The notes below the pieces were generated by a model, which saw nothing but the letters and a program-made list of their open reading frames with translations, had not been told where the DNA came from and made no database searches. Source: Shinella kummerowiae (GTDB taxonomy: Bacteria > Pseudomonadota > Alphaproteobacteria > Rhizobiales > Rhizobiaceae). Taken from it: a stretch of DNA of 64,000 nt. Within the stretch, counting starts at the first letter, position 1, and each line of letters begins with the position of its first letter. Positions 1 to 8,476 of this stretch are shown here, in pieces. A program made the position numbers and the translations under genes. The stretch is taken from NCBI RefSeq assembly GCF_009827055.1, contig NZ_WUMK01000001.1:806001-870000 (forward strand), given 5' to 3'.

Positions 1-854
1 ACCGAGTTGCAGCCATGGGCGATATTGGCAAACGGACCGCCATGCACGAAGGCCGGATTGTTCTCCAGCGTCTGCACGAGGTTCGGCTGCATGGCGTCCT
101 TGAGCAGCACCGTCATCGCGCCATCCGCCTTGATATCGCGGGCAAAGACCGGCGACTTGTCGCGGCGATAGCCGATGATGATGTTGCCAAGGCGCTTTTC
201 GAGGTCCTTGAGGTCCATCGAAAGACACAGGATCGCCATGACTTCCGAGGCAACGGTGATGTCGAAGCCCGTCTCACGCGGATAACCATTGGCGACACCG
301 CCGAGCGAACCGACAATGTGACGCAGCGCCCGGTCGTTCATGTCCATCACGCGCCGCCAGGCGATGCGGCGGATGTCGATGTTCTGCTCGTTGCCCCAGT
401 AGATGTGGTTGTCGATGAGCGCCGACAGCAGGTTATGCGCCGAGGTGATGGCGTGAAAGTCGCCGGTAAAATGAAGGTTCATATCCTCCATCGGCACGAC
501 TTGCGCATACCCGCCGCCGGCCGCGCCACCTTTGACACCGAAGCATGGCCCGAGCGAGGCCTCGCGAATACAGGTAATGGCCTTCTTGCCAATTCGGTTC
601 AGGCCATCACCGAGCCCGACGGTCGTGGTCGTCTTGCCCTCGCCGGCCGGCGTCGGGTTGATCGCTGTGACGAGGATCAGCTTGCCGTTCTTCTTGCCCT
701 TCTGCTCGGCAATGAACTCGGCGCTGATCTTTGCCTTGTCATGGCCGTAGGGCAGCAGATGCTCGGCGGGAATGCCGAGCTTTGCACCGATCTCCAGGAT
801 CGGTTTCTTTTTTGCAGCGCGGGCGATTTCGATATCGGATTTCACGTCGGCCAT
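1..854 (-). CDS. fhs: Formate--tetrahydrofolate ligase (N-terminal part, cut by window edge)
   Basis: This is the N-terminal ~284 residues of formyltetrahydrofolate synthetase, which makes 10-formyl-THF from formate, THF and ATP in one-carbon metabolism. Reading from the ATG at 854, the protein starts [17 protein letters not shown]. It then carries the family's ATP-binding segment [14 protein letters not shown] at about residues 66-79, followed by [20 protein letters not shown] and [19 protein letters not shown], all typical of FTHFS. The C-terminal half lies beyond base 1. Upstream (855-1029) there is room for its own promoter, and a terminator for the next operon lies at 1030-1064, so it is probably transcribed alone. 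The family assignment is very secure. Confidence 0.96.
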   Translation of the reverse strand, partial: MADVKSDIEIARAAKKKPILEIGAKLGIPAEHLLPYGHDKAKISAEFIAEQKGKKNGKLILVTAINPTPAGEGKTTTTVGLGDGLNRIGKKAITCIREASLGPCFGVKGGAAGGGYAQVVPMEDMNLHFTGDFHAITSAHNLLSALIDNHIYWGNEQNIDIRRIAWRRVMDMNDRALRHIVGSLGGVANGYPRETGFDITVASEVMAILCLSMDLKDLEKRLGNIIIGYRRDKSPVFARDIKADGAMTVLLKDAMQPNLVQTLENNPAFVHGGPFANIAHGCNS

Positions 855-1029
855 GCAGTGTCGCTCCCTCTTGGCGTGGTCACCGCGCCAGGTCTCCTCT
901 CCCGGATACGGTGTTTCGCCTTATGTGTTGGCACCCCATTTCAGCGTGAAGCCGAACGCCGCGCCACGCTGGAATTTGCCGCATGCTAGATCAAAAACGA
1001 CACGGGAGGATAAATTTGCGTCTGAAATG

Positions 1030-1064
1030 AAAACGGCGCGTGTTTCGCGAACACGCGCCGCTTT
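1030..1064 (-). terminator. Rho-independent terminator of the five-gene AAA operon
   Basis: An 11-bp GC-rich inverted repeat (CGGCGCGTGTT at 1034-1044 and AACACGCGCCG at 1050-1060) is followed, on the minus strand, by a run of T. It lies 17 bases past the stop codon of the DUF2333 gene and would end the minus-strand operon that starts near 7.97 kb. Confidence 0.8.
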
Positions 1065-1080
1065 AGAAGCTTTTCCTGAA

Positions 1081-2232
1081 TTACCGTGCCAGCACGTCGC
1101 GCATCTCGACGAGGTTCGAGCGCACGCGCAGGATATAGAAGCCCATCGTGGCGAGATGCGTCGGCATGATCCAGCCGTCCTCGCGTCCGTTCGAGATGAT
1201 GGCAGGCTGGATGTTCAAGGCGGACCGGAGCTGCTTGATGGTCTCGACCCAGAGCGGCTCAATGCCGCGCGCCTTGATCACCGCATCGAAATCCGCTCCG
1301 GCCGCCGACAGAATGCCGTAGTAGCCGTAGAGCTGGCCATAAGCGAACCAGAAGCGATCGTCCGCCCGCGTGTCGAACCAGCCGCCATTGTGGAACTCCG
1401 AACGCTCGCGAATAATGGCCGACGTGGAGCCGATATCGTTGGCGATGCGGTCGAGGAACTCGATCAGGTTGTCTGAGCGGCCATCGAAGATCGCCTCGCA
1501 GGATTCGAGCGAGGTATTGAACTTGCGCAGGTCCACCATCGCCGTGCGATAATAGTTCGGTGTCGGTGTCTTCGGCAGCAGCGAATCCGAGCCGAAATAC
1601 CAGGTCTCCTCATCGAACTGGATATTGCCGCGGGCGCGCTGGAGATCCGCATTGATGCCGGACGTGCCGCGCACGCGACCGAGCGAATCGACAAGCTCCA
1701 CGGAGGTGCGCCGGATCGCCTGGTTGACGCCACGCTGGAACGACGCCTTGTTGTCGAACCACGGTGTGCTGTCCCAATCCAGCCCGAAGAGGCCGAGCTT
1801 GTAGAGCAGCATCGAGGAAATCCAGGCGTTCTGGTTGACGTTATAGTCAATCAGATCGGCCGTGACATCGACGATCGCCGAGCGAACGCAGGTCTTCGGC
1901 TCCGGCTCGGCTATCTCACCCGCCGCAGGCGTGGTCGCCGCGGCCCCCGTCGTGGCGGTGCCGGCATCCTGCTTGCGCTGGGCGAGGTTGTAGCGGTTTG
2001 CATAGTCAGGATCGAAACCGCTCCACGCCTGGGTCTGCCAGATGAAGTAGGCATAAAGGCCGAAGAGGACGAGGAGCCCGATGCCGATCGGCCCTTTGAT
2101 GATCCAGCTACGCGCGCGATACCAGTTCGCCGCCGTGATGAACGGCCACAGGATCCAGGCGATCACCAGACCTATACCTCGGCCGATGGCCGCGAAGATG
2201 CGCTGGAAAAACGCGACGATCGGGTCAAGCAT
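1081..2232 (-). CDS. DUF2333 family membrane-anchored protein
   Basis: A 383-residue protein of the DUF2333 family, whose function is unknown. Two hydrophobic stretches lie near the N terminus (about residues 8-34 and 50-68, the second GPIGIGLLVLFGLYAYFIW). The remaining ~300 residues are soluble and are preceded by an Ala/Thr/Pro-rich linker, so it is probably inner-membrane anchored with a large domain on one side of the membrane. Its start overlaps the stop of the upstream DUF6638 gene by 8 bases, which suggests translational coupling. It is the last gene of the five-gene AAA operon, just before a strong terminator. Family membership is recognised from sequence; its role as the membrane anchor of a complex is inference. 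Confidence 0.85.
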   Translation of the reverse strand: MLDPIVAFFQRIFAAIGRGIGLVIAWILWPFITAANWYRARSWIIKGPIGIGLLVLFGLYAYFIWQTQAWSGFDPDYANRYNLAQRKQDAGTATTGAAATTPAAGEIAEPEPKTCVRSAIVDVTADLIDYNVNQNAWISSMLLYKLGLFGLDWDSTPWFDNKASFQRGVNQAIRRTSVELVDSLGRVRGTSGINADLQRARGNIQFDEETWYFGSDSLLPKTPTPNYYRTAMVDLRKFNTSLESCEAIFDGRSDNLIEFLDRIANDIGSTSAIIRERSEFHNGGWFDTRADDRFWFAYGQLYGYYGILSAAGADFDAVIKARGIEPLWVETIKQLRSALNIQPAIISNGREDGWIMPTHLATMGFYILRVRSNLVEMRDVLAR

Positions 2233-3526
2233 TGGTGTCGTCCTCTCTGATGCCGTAAAGTTTCCGGCGGAAGCCAGCCTTGTCTTGCAGATAAGCCCGC
2301 GTCAACGTCGCGACAACATAGGCGCGGAACTTTTCGCTGTATTGCTCGTAAGCCGCGTAGAAACCCTGCTTGTCGAAGACGAAGCGGGACACGAAGTCAT
2401 AGGGAACCATTTGTGAAATCAGGCGGTTGACCAGCCACTGGTCCGGATGGTCGGGTGCCGCCCGCACGAGCTGGAAACGCCGCTCCGGCGCCACCTCGTT
2501 GATCTTGATCTCGCCCGTCGCCGCCACCGCGCGGATCGCCTCCTGCAGGAAGGGATAGGTGCCGTCGCGCGCGACCAGGGCTGCGTTGCGGTGCATCCAT
2601 GTCTGCAGCCAGATGCGGTCCACCGTCTCGAGGTCCGTCGTCGGGTCACCCTGGTTGACGAGGTTGAGGATGGTCATCTCCGCCCGGTGCTGGAACAGGC
2701 CGGACTGCTCCACCCAGGAGGCGCGCGGCAGTTCCAGCCGCTTCGTCGATGCTAGGAATTCGAAGATGCGCTTGTGATCGTCGAGCGCGATATAGCTCAC
2801 CTGCCATGGCCGCGAGCGCCGGAAACCGGGCACGGTCGGATCGCAGATCACCGTCGTCGTCTTGTCGTCGAGGAAGACATAGACGCCGCCGAAATGGTTT
2901 GCCCAATAGGCCTCGTGCCGGAAAACCAGTTGGTCGGGCACCAATGCGTTCTGGCGGATGTCACCCGTCTGCTTGGCAAGCTCGACCATGCGGTTGAGCA
3001 TGACATCGTCCGACCAGGCATTCGGCACCGTCTTCAAGCGGTCGACAAGGCTGCGCAGTTCTCCCGCCTTGCCGAGCATGTCCTCAGCCGACAGCACCTT
3101 GAAGCGCACCTCGTTGATCGACAACAGGTCGTCGATATCGTTGACGACCGACACCGAGTCCTCGATCTCGCCATAGAGCGCATCGCGGATGGTGATCGCA
3201 TTGATCGCCCGCGCATTGGCCGAAAAGAACTCATGCATCAGCGCGGCAGTGTTGGAGAAGCTCGTATGCACGACGGGCAGGTTCACCTGCTCGGGCGTCA
3301 TGATGACGAAGCGCCGGTTGACCCGGTTCGGATCGAGATAATCCCGGTCGCCGAGCTCATCCGCGATCTCCGGCGAAAACCCGGTCATGTCGATGCGAAA
3401 GCTGGCGAGCGCCGTCCGCCGCATGCCAAACCCGTCCAGCGCCTTGTTGTAGCGCTCGACCAGATGCGGCTCATCAACCGGCAGCAACCGGCCATAAATC
3501 AATTCGGCTTCGAGGAGGCGTTTCAT
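2225..3526 (-). CDS. DUF6638 family protein of unknown function
   Basis: A 433-residue protein without signal peptide or membrane segments, which I place in DUF6638, a family without known function. The N terminus reads MKRLLEAELIYGRLLPVDEP. A mixed alpha/beta body follows, including a tract rich in hydrophobic strand residues (GGVYVFLDDKTTTVICDP) in the middle. No catalytic motif is visible. It sits 10 bases downstream of the AAA ATPase and overlaps the DUF2333 gene by 8 bases, so the three are surely co-translated. Possible roles are an adaptor or substrate-binding partner of the ATPase, which is inference from operon position only. Confidence 0.78.
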   Translation of the reverse strand: MKRLLEAELIYGRLLPVDEPHLVERYNKALDGFGMRRTALASFRIDMTGFSPEIADELGDRDYLDPNRVNRRFVIMTPEQVNLPVVHTSFSNTAALMHEFFSANARAINAITIRDALYGEIEDSVSVVNDIDDLLSINEVRFKVLSAEDMLGKAGELRSLVDRLKTVPNAWSDDVMLNRMVELAKQTGDIRQNALVPDQLVFRHEAYWANHFGGVYVFLDDKTTTVICDPTVPGFRRSRPWQVSYIALDDHKRIFEFLASTKRLELPRASWVEQSGLFQHRAEMTILNLVNQGDPTTDLETVDRIWLQTWMHRNAALVARDGTYPFLQEAIRAVAATGEIKINEVAPERRFQLVRAAPDHPDQWLVNRLISQMVPYDFVSRFVFDKQGFYAAYEQYSEKFRAYVVATLTRAYLQDKAGFRRKLYGIREDDTNA

Positions 3527-3536
3527 GCGTGCTCTT

Positions 3537-5447
3537 TCACCACCGCCCCTCCGCCTTCATCGTCTCCATCTCGCGGATCGCCTTTTCGCGCTGGCGTTCG
3601 CGGCGGATGATGTCGGTGACGGCAGCGTCGTCGGATTTGTCGGTGTAGCGGAATTCCGAGTCGGCATAGCGATTGATCTCCTGGAGAACCATCTCCATCG
3701 AGATCGGTCCGCGCAGCTCCTCGATCATCGCCTTCTTCTCGTCGTAGCCCTTGTGCATGAAGGCTTGCGGCGTGGCGAACCAGTCGTCCGGCAATTCCAC
3801 ATCCATGGCGCGCATCTTGATCGCGTCGGTGATGTTCTTGATGGCGCGGCCGGTGAAGCGCGGCTCGGCGATCTTGATGCGGTGAAGGTATGCGCCGACA
3901 TCGGCAAGCGACTTGACCGCACCATGCTCCTTCTCATGCGCCTCCCAGACGGCGAGCAGGCCGTCTTCCTGCGGCTTGGCATGCTGCTCGTAGGAGGTGG
4001 ACACCGCGCGCTTGATTTCCTGGCCCTCGAACAGTTTGTGCTCGCCGAGCGGGATCGAATGGTTCTTGCCCACCAGCATGGCGAAGATGTCGATATAGTC
4101 GTCCTCGGTCTGCGGCCCGTCCACCAGCCAGCGAGCGCCGGCGCGCTGGCGAAGCGCATCGTCGACATTTTCCGGATAGTTGGAGAACATACCGAAGGTG
4201 CAGTTGCCGCGGATCACCGTCGAGGCGCCGGCGAAGCTTTCCATCAGCACCGCCGTCACCTCGTGCTGGCCGGCGGAAGCACGATCGTCTGAGCGCTTGG
4301 CGGCGACCTGGTCCACATCGTCGATCGTGCCGAAGCCGATTGCCTTCGGATTGATGACATTGTTGACGAATTCCTTGCAGTTCTGGCCGGACTTGCCCTG
4401 GTAGGAGGAAATCTGGTCGACGCCGAAATTCTCGTAGTGGAAGGCGTAGCCGGCGATCTGGCAGTAGTCGTTGACGAGGCCGGCAAGCATCTGGATGAGG
4501 ATGGTCTTGCCGGTGCCGGGCATGCCGTCGCCGATGAAGGTGAAGAGGAAGCCGCCGAGCTCGACGAAAGGGTTGAGCTGCCGCTCGAAATCATAGGCGA
4601 CGAGCATCTTGGCGAGCTTCATCGCCTGATACTTGGCGATGTGGTTGCCGATGATCTCTTCCGGCTTCTTGAAGGTCATCACCAGCGGCTTGCGCTTCTG
4701 CCCGGGCGCCACGTCGAAGCCGGAGAGCGTAAAATCGTCCTGCTCGATGCGGATATGGGCATTCTCGAAACCGGCAAGGCCGGTAAAGCGCGCACGACGG
4801 CCGATCAAGCCCTCGATGGCGACCCGCGAAAAAGCACGGGCCCGGCTGACGAGCGCCGCATCATCAGGCGCGCCGGCAATGGTGCGGTCAAGGCCGGCGA
4901 CCATGCTCTTCAGCGCATCCTGCGGCGTATCGAACAGGTAGTCCGGCTCGCCGCCATCCTCCACCGGCTCCCCCTCGCCCGGCAACGTCGCACCAAGATA
5001 GGCGGCGAAGGTGAAGGCGGCGATATAGGCGGAGGCAGAAAGCAGCGCCTTGAACTGGTTGGCCTCGTCGCCCGTCAGCGGCGAGGCAAGATTGCGTGAT
5101 TGCAGGCCTTCGAGATTGGTCTGGCGGGAAAACGCGTCCGTCACCGCCAGCGCCACCTGCACCCCGCGCCGCGCGCGAAACAGCACGGCATGCTGCTGCG
5201 GCGAGAGCAGCGGATCGGCCGCCCGCACGGACTGGATGGTCCTTGCCAGCTCCACTTCGCGGGTACGCCGCGCGCCGGCGGTCGAAACCGTCGAGACGAA
5301 TCGCCGGCCGGTGCCGGCAAGCGCCGTACCGCTCTTTCCGTCGTCGCTTTCGAGAATGACGAGCTTGGTGACAAGACTCTGCGCCGTCGCCTGATGCTTG
5401 GCGATGTCGTCTTCGTGGATCGTCGTCAGTCCGGCATTGAGGCTCAT
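3537..5447 (-). CDS. AAA+ ATPase with a 300-residue N-terminal extension
   Basis: A 636-residue protein whose C-terminal half is an AAA+ module. The Walker A is GDGMPGTGKT with Lys314. The Walker B is IGFGTIDDVD, with Asp376-Asp377 where most AAA+ proteins have Asp-Glu. A sensor-1/second-region-of-homology-like segment MFSNYPENVDDALRQRAGAR follows. Residues 1-300 match nothing I recognise and include one hydrophobic alanine-rich helix (about 140-160). A C-terminal tail of ~130 residues is charged. It lies 3 bases after the upstream unknown gene and 10 bases before the DUF6638 gene, in the middle of a five-gene operon. It is expected to be a ring-forming remodelling ATPase; its substrate is unknown. 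Confidence 0.85.
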   Translation of the reverse strand: MSLNAGLTTIHEDDIAKHQATAQSLVTKLVILESDDGKSGTALAGTGRRFVSTVSTAGARRTREVELARTIQSVRAADPLLSPQQHAVLFRARRGVQVALAVTDAFSRQTNLEGLQSRNLASPLTGDEANQFKALLSASAYIAAFTFAAYLGATLPGEGEPVEDGGEPDYLFDTPQDALKSMVAGLDRTIAGAPDDAALVSRARAFSRVAIEGLIGRRARFTGLAGFENAHIRIEQDDFTLSGFDVAPGQKRKPLVMTFKKPEEIIGNHIAKYQAMKLAKMLVAYDFERQLNPFVELGGFLFTFIGDGMPGTGKTILIQMLAGLVNDYCQIAGYAFHYENFGVDQISSYQGKSGQNCKEFVNNVINPKAIGFGTIDDVDQVAAKRSDDRASAGQHEVTAVLMESFAGASTVIRGNCTFGMFSNYPENVDDALRQRAGARWLVDGPQTEDDYIDIFAMLVGKNHSIPLGEHKLFEGQEIKRAVSTSYEQHAKPQEDGLLAVWEAHEKEHGAVKSLADVGAYLHRIKIAEPRFTGRAIKNITDAIKMRAMDVELPDDWFATPQAFMHKGYDEKKAMIEELRGPISMEMVLQEINRYADSEFRYTDKSDDAAVTDIIRRERQREKAIREMETMKAEGRW

Positions 5448-5450
5448 GGA

Positions 5451-6599
5451 TTAGCCCTCGCTGATCACCTGGTTTCCGGAAATCACATGCACCTTGTAGG
5501 CGCCGAAGATGCCCGCTGTTTCGCCGGCCGCATACAGCGCCTGATAGGCATCGTGCGGCACAAGCGCGTGTTTTTCATAGGCGCTGACGCCCATGCGGGC
5601 GGCTTCGAGGTCGTCGGTCTCGATGTGGAATTCCTCCTGCGCCGGGGTGGAACTCCAGAAACCTTTCTGCGCCGGGCGCTCCGCCTTGGAGAACACCTCC
5701 TGCACCGTCCAGGTCAGCAGCCAGGCATTTTCCGGCTTGCGCACCTTGGAGAGGATTTCGTTGATGCGCGCGTTGTTCTCGGTGATGCCGGCCGAATAGA
5801 ACGGGCCGAGCACGATGCGGCGCAGCTGCTTGGGATGCAGCGTTGGGAAATCCTTGTCGAGATTGGTGGCGATCGTCGCTGGCGTCAGCGAATAGGCGCT
5901 GTTCTTCAGCGTGAAATCGTCGAAGCGGCTGGCAAGCTCCGGGTTGAGCAGGCCACCAACGGGCAGCGGGATATCCACGTCCGGATTGAGCTTGCCATCC
6001 TGCCCGACCAGCATCTTTAGGACGTTGTCGCTCGAATCCTCGATCGTCGCCATGTAGACCATCGGCAGCGTCGCCGTGCCATCGAAGGCACCCCAGCAGA
6101 CGACGTAATAGGGCCGCATGGTCTTGGGGTTCACCGCGACACGGATCGTCTCCGGCAGCACGAACGGCGAGAAGATGTCTCCCTTGCCGATCTGCTCCAG
6201 ATAGAGCCGCTCGGCCATGCGCGTCTGCAGATCGGTCGGGAACGCCTTGTGGCGGAGAATGAAATCCGCCATCTCCGTCCGAAGCTGGTCGGCGTTCGGA
6301 ATGGCCGCGAGGCGTTTTTCCGCGCTCTGCCGGTCGTTTTCCAGCTCCAGAACGTTCTGGAACACCGGAAAACCGCTTTCCGCCCGCGAGACACGGAACT
6401 GCTGGACGAAGCCGATGCGGTTTTCCCAGCAGGCAAAAGAAGCCTTCAGCCGCGCCAGATAGGGCACGACGACCTCGCCCACCACGCTGTTGCGGTAAAG
6501 CGGCGAGTTGCGATCAGCCAGGAAGATTTCGAGGCCGCCGAGGGCGGAGCGGATGGTGGAGAAATACTGCGCGACGGCGCTGTCTGCGGGGACGTTCAT
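5451..6599 (-). CDS. Conserved-looking protein of unknown function in the AAA operon
   Basis: A 382-residue soluble protein that I do not recognise. There is no signal peptide, membrane helix or known catalytic motif. The N-terminal half is helical with charged stretches (ELENDRQSAEKRL). The C-terminal half is richer in strands and ends GAYKVHVISGNQVISEG. It ends 3 bases before the AAA ATPase start, so the two are almost certainly co-expressed. Between it and the upstream coiled-coil gene lies a 155-bp RIME-like palindrome. The ATG at 6599 is the only good start in frame. Confidence 0.75.
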   Translation of the reverse strand: MNVPADSAVAQYFSTIRSALGGLEIFLADRNSPLYRNSVVGEVVVPYLARLKASFACWENRIGFVQQFRVSRAESGFPVFQNVLELENDRQSAEKRLAAIPNADQLRTEMADFILRHKAFPTDLQTRMAERLYLEQIGKGDIFSPFVLPETIRVAVNPKTMRPYYVVCWGAFDGTATLPMVYMATIEDSSDNVLKMLVGQDGKLNPDVDIPLPVGGLLNPELASRFDDFTLKNSAYSLTPATIATNLDKDFPTLHPKQLRRIVLGPFYSAGITENNARINEILSKVRKPENAWLLTWTVQEVFSKAERPAQKGFWSSTPAQEEFHIETDDLEAARMGVSAYEKHALVPHDAYQALYAAGETAGIFGAYKVHVISGNQVISEG

Positions 6600-6635
6600 T
6601 GGGCATATACCCCGTTACCCGTGTGTGCGGGGAGT

Positions 6636-6791
6636 ACCCCCCTCTGCCCTGCCGGGCATCTCCCCCACAAGGGGGGAGATTGGATGGGGCGAACGCCTCG
6701 CCGATGATTGACGTCGCGCTGGATGCAGTGCCTGCGCCTCCTGCCGATCTCTCCCCTTGTGGGGGAGATGCCCGGCAGGGCAGAGGGGGGT
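6636..6791. repeat. RIME-like intergenic palindromic element
   Basis: Two ~47-bp arms (6636-6682 and 6744-6791) are near-perfect inverted copies of each other, with the core GCCCTGCCGGGCATCTCCCC, separated by a ~60-bp centre. The arms match the palindromic Rhizobium-specific intergenic mosaic element type that I know from rhizobial chromosomes. It sits inside the five-gene operon, between the coiled-coil gene and the next gene, so it would fold as a long hairpin in that transcript. Confidence 0.85.
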
Positions 6792-6822
6792 GACACGATA
6801 CGCGACCTCGGCATGCAGACTA

Positions 6823-7911
6823 TCACTGCTTCACGTAATTCGCAGTGTTGTGCTTGTCCATGACCGCCTGGAACCGCCGCGCGAAGGCATCGTCGGCGAG
6901 CTTCTTGCGGCGCTGGATATCCTGGGTCGACAGCATGTTCTTCTCGTGCATTTCGAGAAGGTCGCCGATATGGCGCTGGGCTGCCGAGCCGATGCCGGCC
7001 ATGGTCTCTTCGGCAGCGGTATCGACCTGCGAACCGAGCGTATTGATCTTGTGCGCCACATCCTGCTGGGCGGCCGTCTTCAACGAATCCTCCAGCGCCT
7101 TGTAGAGCACGATGCGCTGTTCGGTATCGATCGTCAGCTTGTTGATCAGCGTGTTCTGCGCGGCGATCTGGTTGTTGAGCGAATCGACGAAGGTCTGGAA
7201 CATCGAGGTGTAGCGCTCCAGCGTCTGGCTCTCCGCCAGAAGCTCCTGCTCCTTCGCCTGCATCTGGTTGTATTCGGTCGCCAGCGCCGAACGCTCGCCT
7301 TCCAGGTCGGTGCGTGCCTTCTGGTCGGTCGAGGCGGCAATGCGGTTTTCGAGGTCCATGAGAAGCGGGTTCAGCTCCTCGATGCGCTTCTGCGTCGCCT
7401 CCAGGTTCACCATCGTGCCCTTGCGGCGCTCGATCACCTGCACGAGGCTCGCCTCGGAGGTTTTGTAACGCTGGTCGAGGATCGACTTCTGTTCCTTCAG
7501 GATGCCGACGATCGTATCGGACTTCGACAGCAACTCCTGAAGATTGCCGGCAAGCGACATGTTGCGCACGCGGTCGGTGCGCATGCGCTGCATCTTCTGC
7601 TTGGAAAAGATACCGATGAACTTTTCGTAGCCCGTATAGCTCTTCATGCTCTCGAATTCGGTGCCGAAGATGTTGGTCGCGTCTTCGAGGCCGATGATGA
7701 GATCGGCAATATTGCCTTCCATCACCTTCTGTTGGTTGATGACGTCAGAGATACGGGCGTTCTCGATGTCGAAATTGACGTCGCCAAGCTTGGTGTCCGC
7801 CTTGGCGAACTGGTCGAGCACGGTGCTCGACTGATCCATCTTGGTGCGCATCTGGTTCACGACGCTGCGCGTCTTCTCGATTTCCGCATCGAAGTTCTGA
7901 AGTGTGGCCAT
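6823..7911 (-). CDS. Coiled-coil protein, first gene of the AAA operon (TelA-like layout)
   Basis: A 362-residue, almost wholly helical protein, rich in Gln/Glu/Lys/Asp and without membrane segments or signal peptide. Long heptad-like tracts run over about residues 110-260 (for example SDTIVGILKEQKSILDQRY and LEATQKRIEELNPLL). Length, helical pattern and a central segment that follows a KQKMQRMRTDRVR motif recall the TelA/toxic-anion-resistance superfamily, but I cannot confirm homology by eye. It is the promoter-proximal gene of the operon, with a candidate -10 box and a palindrome in its leader. A scaffold or partner protein of the AAA ATPase is the most reasonable guess. Confidence 0.75.
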   Translation of the reverse strand: MATLQNFDAEIEKTRSVVNQMRTKMDQSSTVLDQFAKADTKLGDVNFDIENARISDVINQQKVMEGNIADLIIGLEDATNIFGTEFESMKSYTGYEKFIGIFSKQKMQRMRTDRVRNMSLAGNLQELLSKSDTIVGILKEQKSILDQRYKTSEASLVQVIERRKGTMVNLEATQKRIEELNPLLMDLENRIAASTDQKARTDLEGERSALATEYNQMQAKEQELLAESQTLERYTSMFQTFVDSLNNQIAAQNTLINKLTIDTEQRIVLYKALEDSLKTAAQQDVAHKINTLGSQVDTAAEETMAGIGSAAQRHIGDLLEMHEKNMLSTQDIQRRKKLADDAFARRFQAVMDKHNTANYVKQ

Positions 7912-7937
7912 GCCTTGTCCCCTTAAAACTCTCCACG

Positions 7938-7983
7938 GCAGACGTCTGCGTCGTCCGATTTATTCCATCGCGGCAACATTATA
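7938..7983 (-). promoter_or_regulatory. Candidate promoter and operator of the AAA operon
   Basis: On the minus strand a perfect TATAAT (plus-strand 7978-7983) lies 66 bases before the start codon of the coiled-coil gene. No good -35 box is seen at the right distance. Between it and the gene is a perfect 12-bp palindrome GCAGACGTCTGC (7938-7949), well placed to be an operator or leader structure. This is an inference from position and symmetry only. Confidence 0.4.
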
Positions 7984-8034
7984 CAATTTCAGACAGATAG
8001 GAACCTGCCCCGCACAAGATGTGGGACGCGCGGA

Positions 8035-8056
8035 CACGCCCGCAAGGCCGGGCGTG
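8035..8056 (-). terminator. Hairpin downstream of the cytochrome c gene
   Basis: An 8-bp inverted repeat (CACGCCCG at 8035-8042 and CGGGCGTG at 8049-8056) lies 17 bases past the cytochrome c stop codon. The T-rich flank is on the other strand, so termination in the minus direction would be weak or factor-dependent. Confidence 0.35.
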
Positions 8057-8073
8057 AAATTTTCCACAAGCCG

Positions 8074-8448
8074 CTAGTAGCCCGCCGGTGCCCTCAGATA
8101 GGCGATGAGATTGGCGATATCCTCGATCTTCCTGAGGCCCGCGAAGGTCATGCGCGTACCCGGCACCATCGCCTTGGGCGACATCAGATATTCGGCGATC
8201 TGCGCTTCGCTCCAGATCTTGCCGTCCTCGCCGAAGGCCCGCATCGCGGGAGAATAAGTATAGTCCTCGATGGTTGCGACCGGCCGGCCGACAATGCCGG
8301 CAAGCGTCGGCCCGACACGATTGACCGGCTCGGTCGAATGGCAGGGCGCGCATTTCTTGAAGACAACCTTGCCGGCCACCGCGTCGCCCTCGGCAAAAGC
8401 CGGCGCAGCAAGACAGAGGAAGGCGGCAAGCGTCAGAAGCTGTTTCAT
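8074..8448 (-). CDS. Periplasmic class I c-type cytochrome
   Basis: A 124-residue small electron carrier. It has a clear signal peptide (MKQLLTLAAFLCLAAPAFA, cleavage after AFA), a haem-binding CAPCH motif at about residues 35-39, and a Met ligand in the segment PGTRMTFAG, with the usual terminal helix KIEDIANLIAYLRA. This is the layout of cytochrome c2/c550-type proteins of Rhizobiales. It stands alone between the AAA operon and thymidine kinase. The electron partners cannot be told from the sequence. Confidence 0.9.
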   Translation of the reverse strand: MKQLLTLAAFLCLAAPAFAEGDAVAGKVVFKKCAPCHSTEPVNRVGPTLAGIVGRPVATIEDYTYSPAMRAFGEDGKIWSEAQIAEYLMSPKAMVPGTRMTFAGLRKIEDIANLIAYLRAPAGY

Positions 8449-8476
8449 CGTTCGTCCCCTCGCCGCCCGTCTCGCC

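Noticed and set aside
3525-4292. Long plus-strand open frame opposite the AAA ATPase gene
   Set aside because: It is a mirror of the minus-strand AAA gene, whose Walker motifs and operon overlaps prove the coding strand. Similar long mirror frames occur over most GC-rich genes here.
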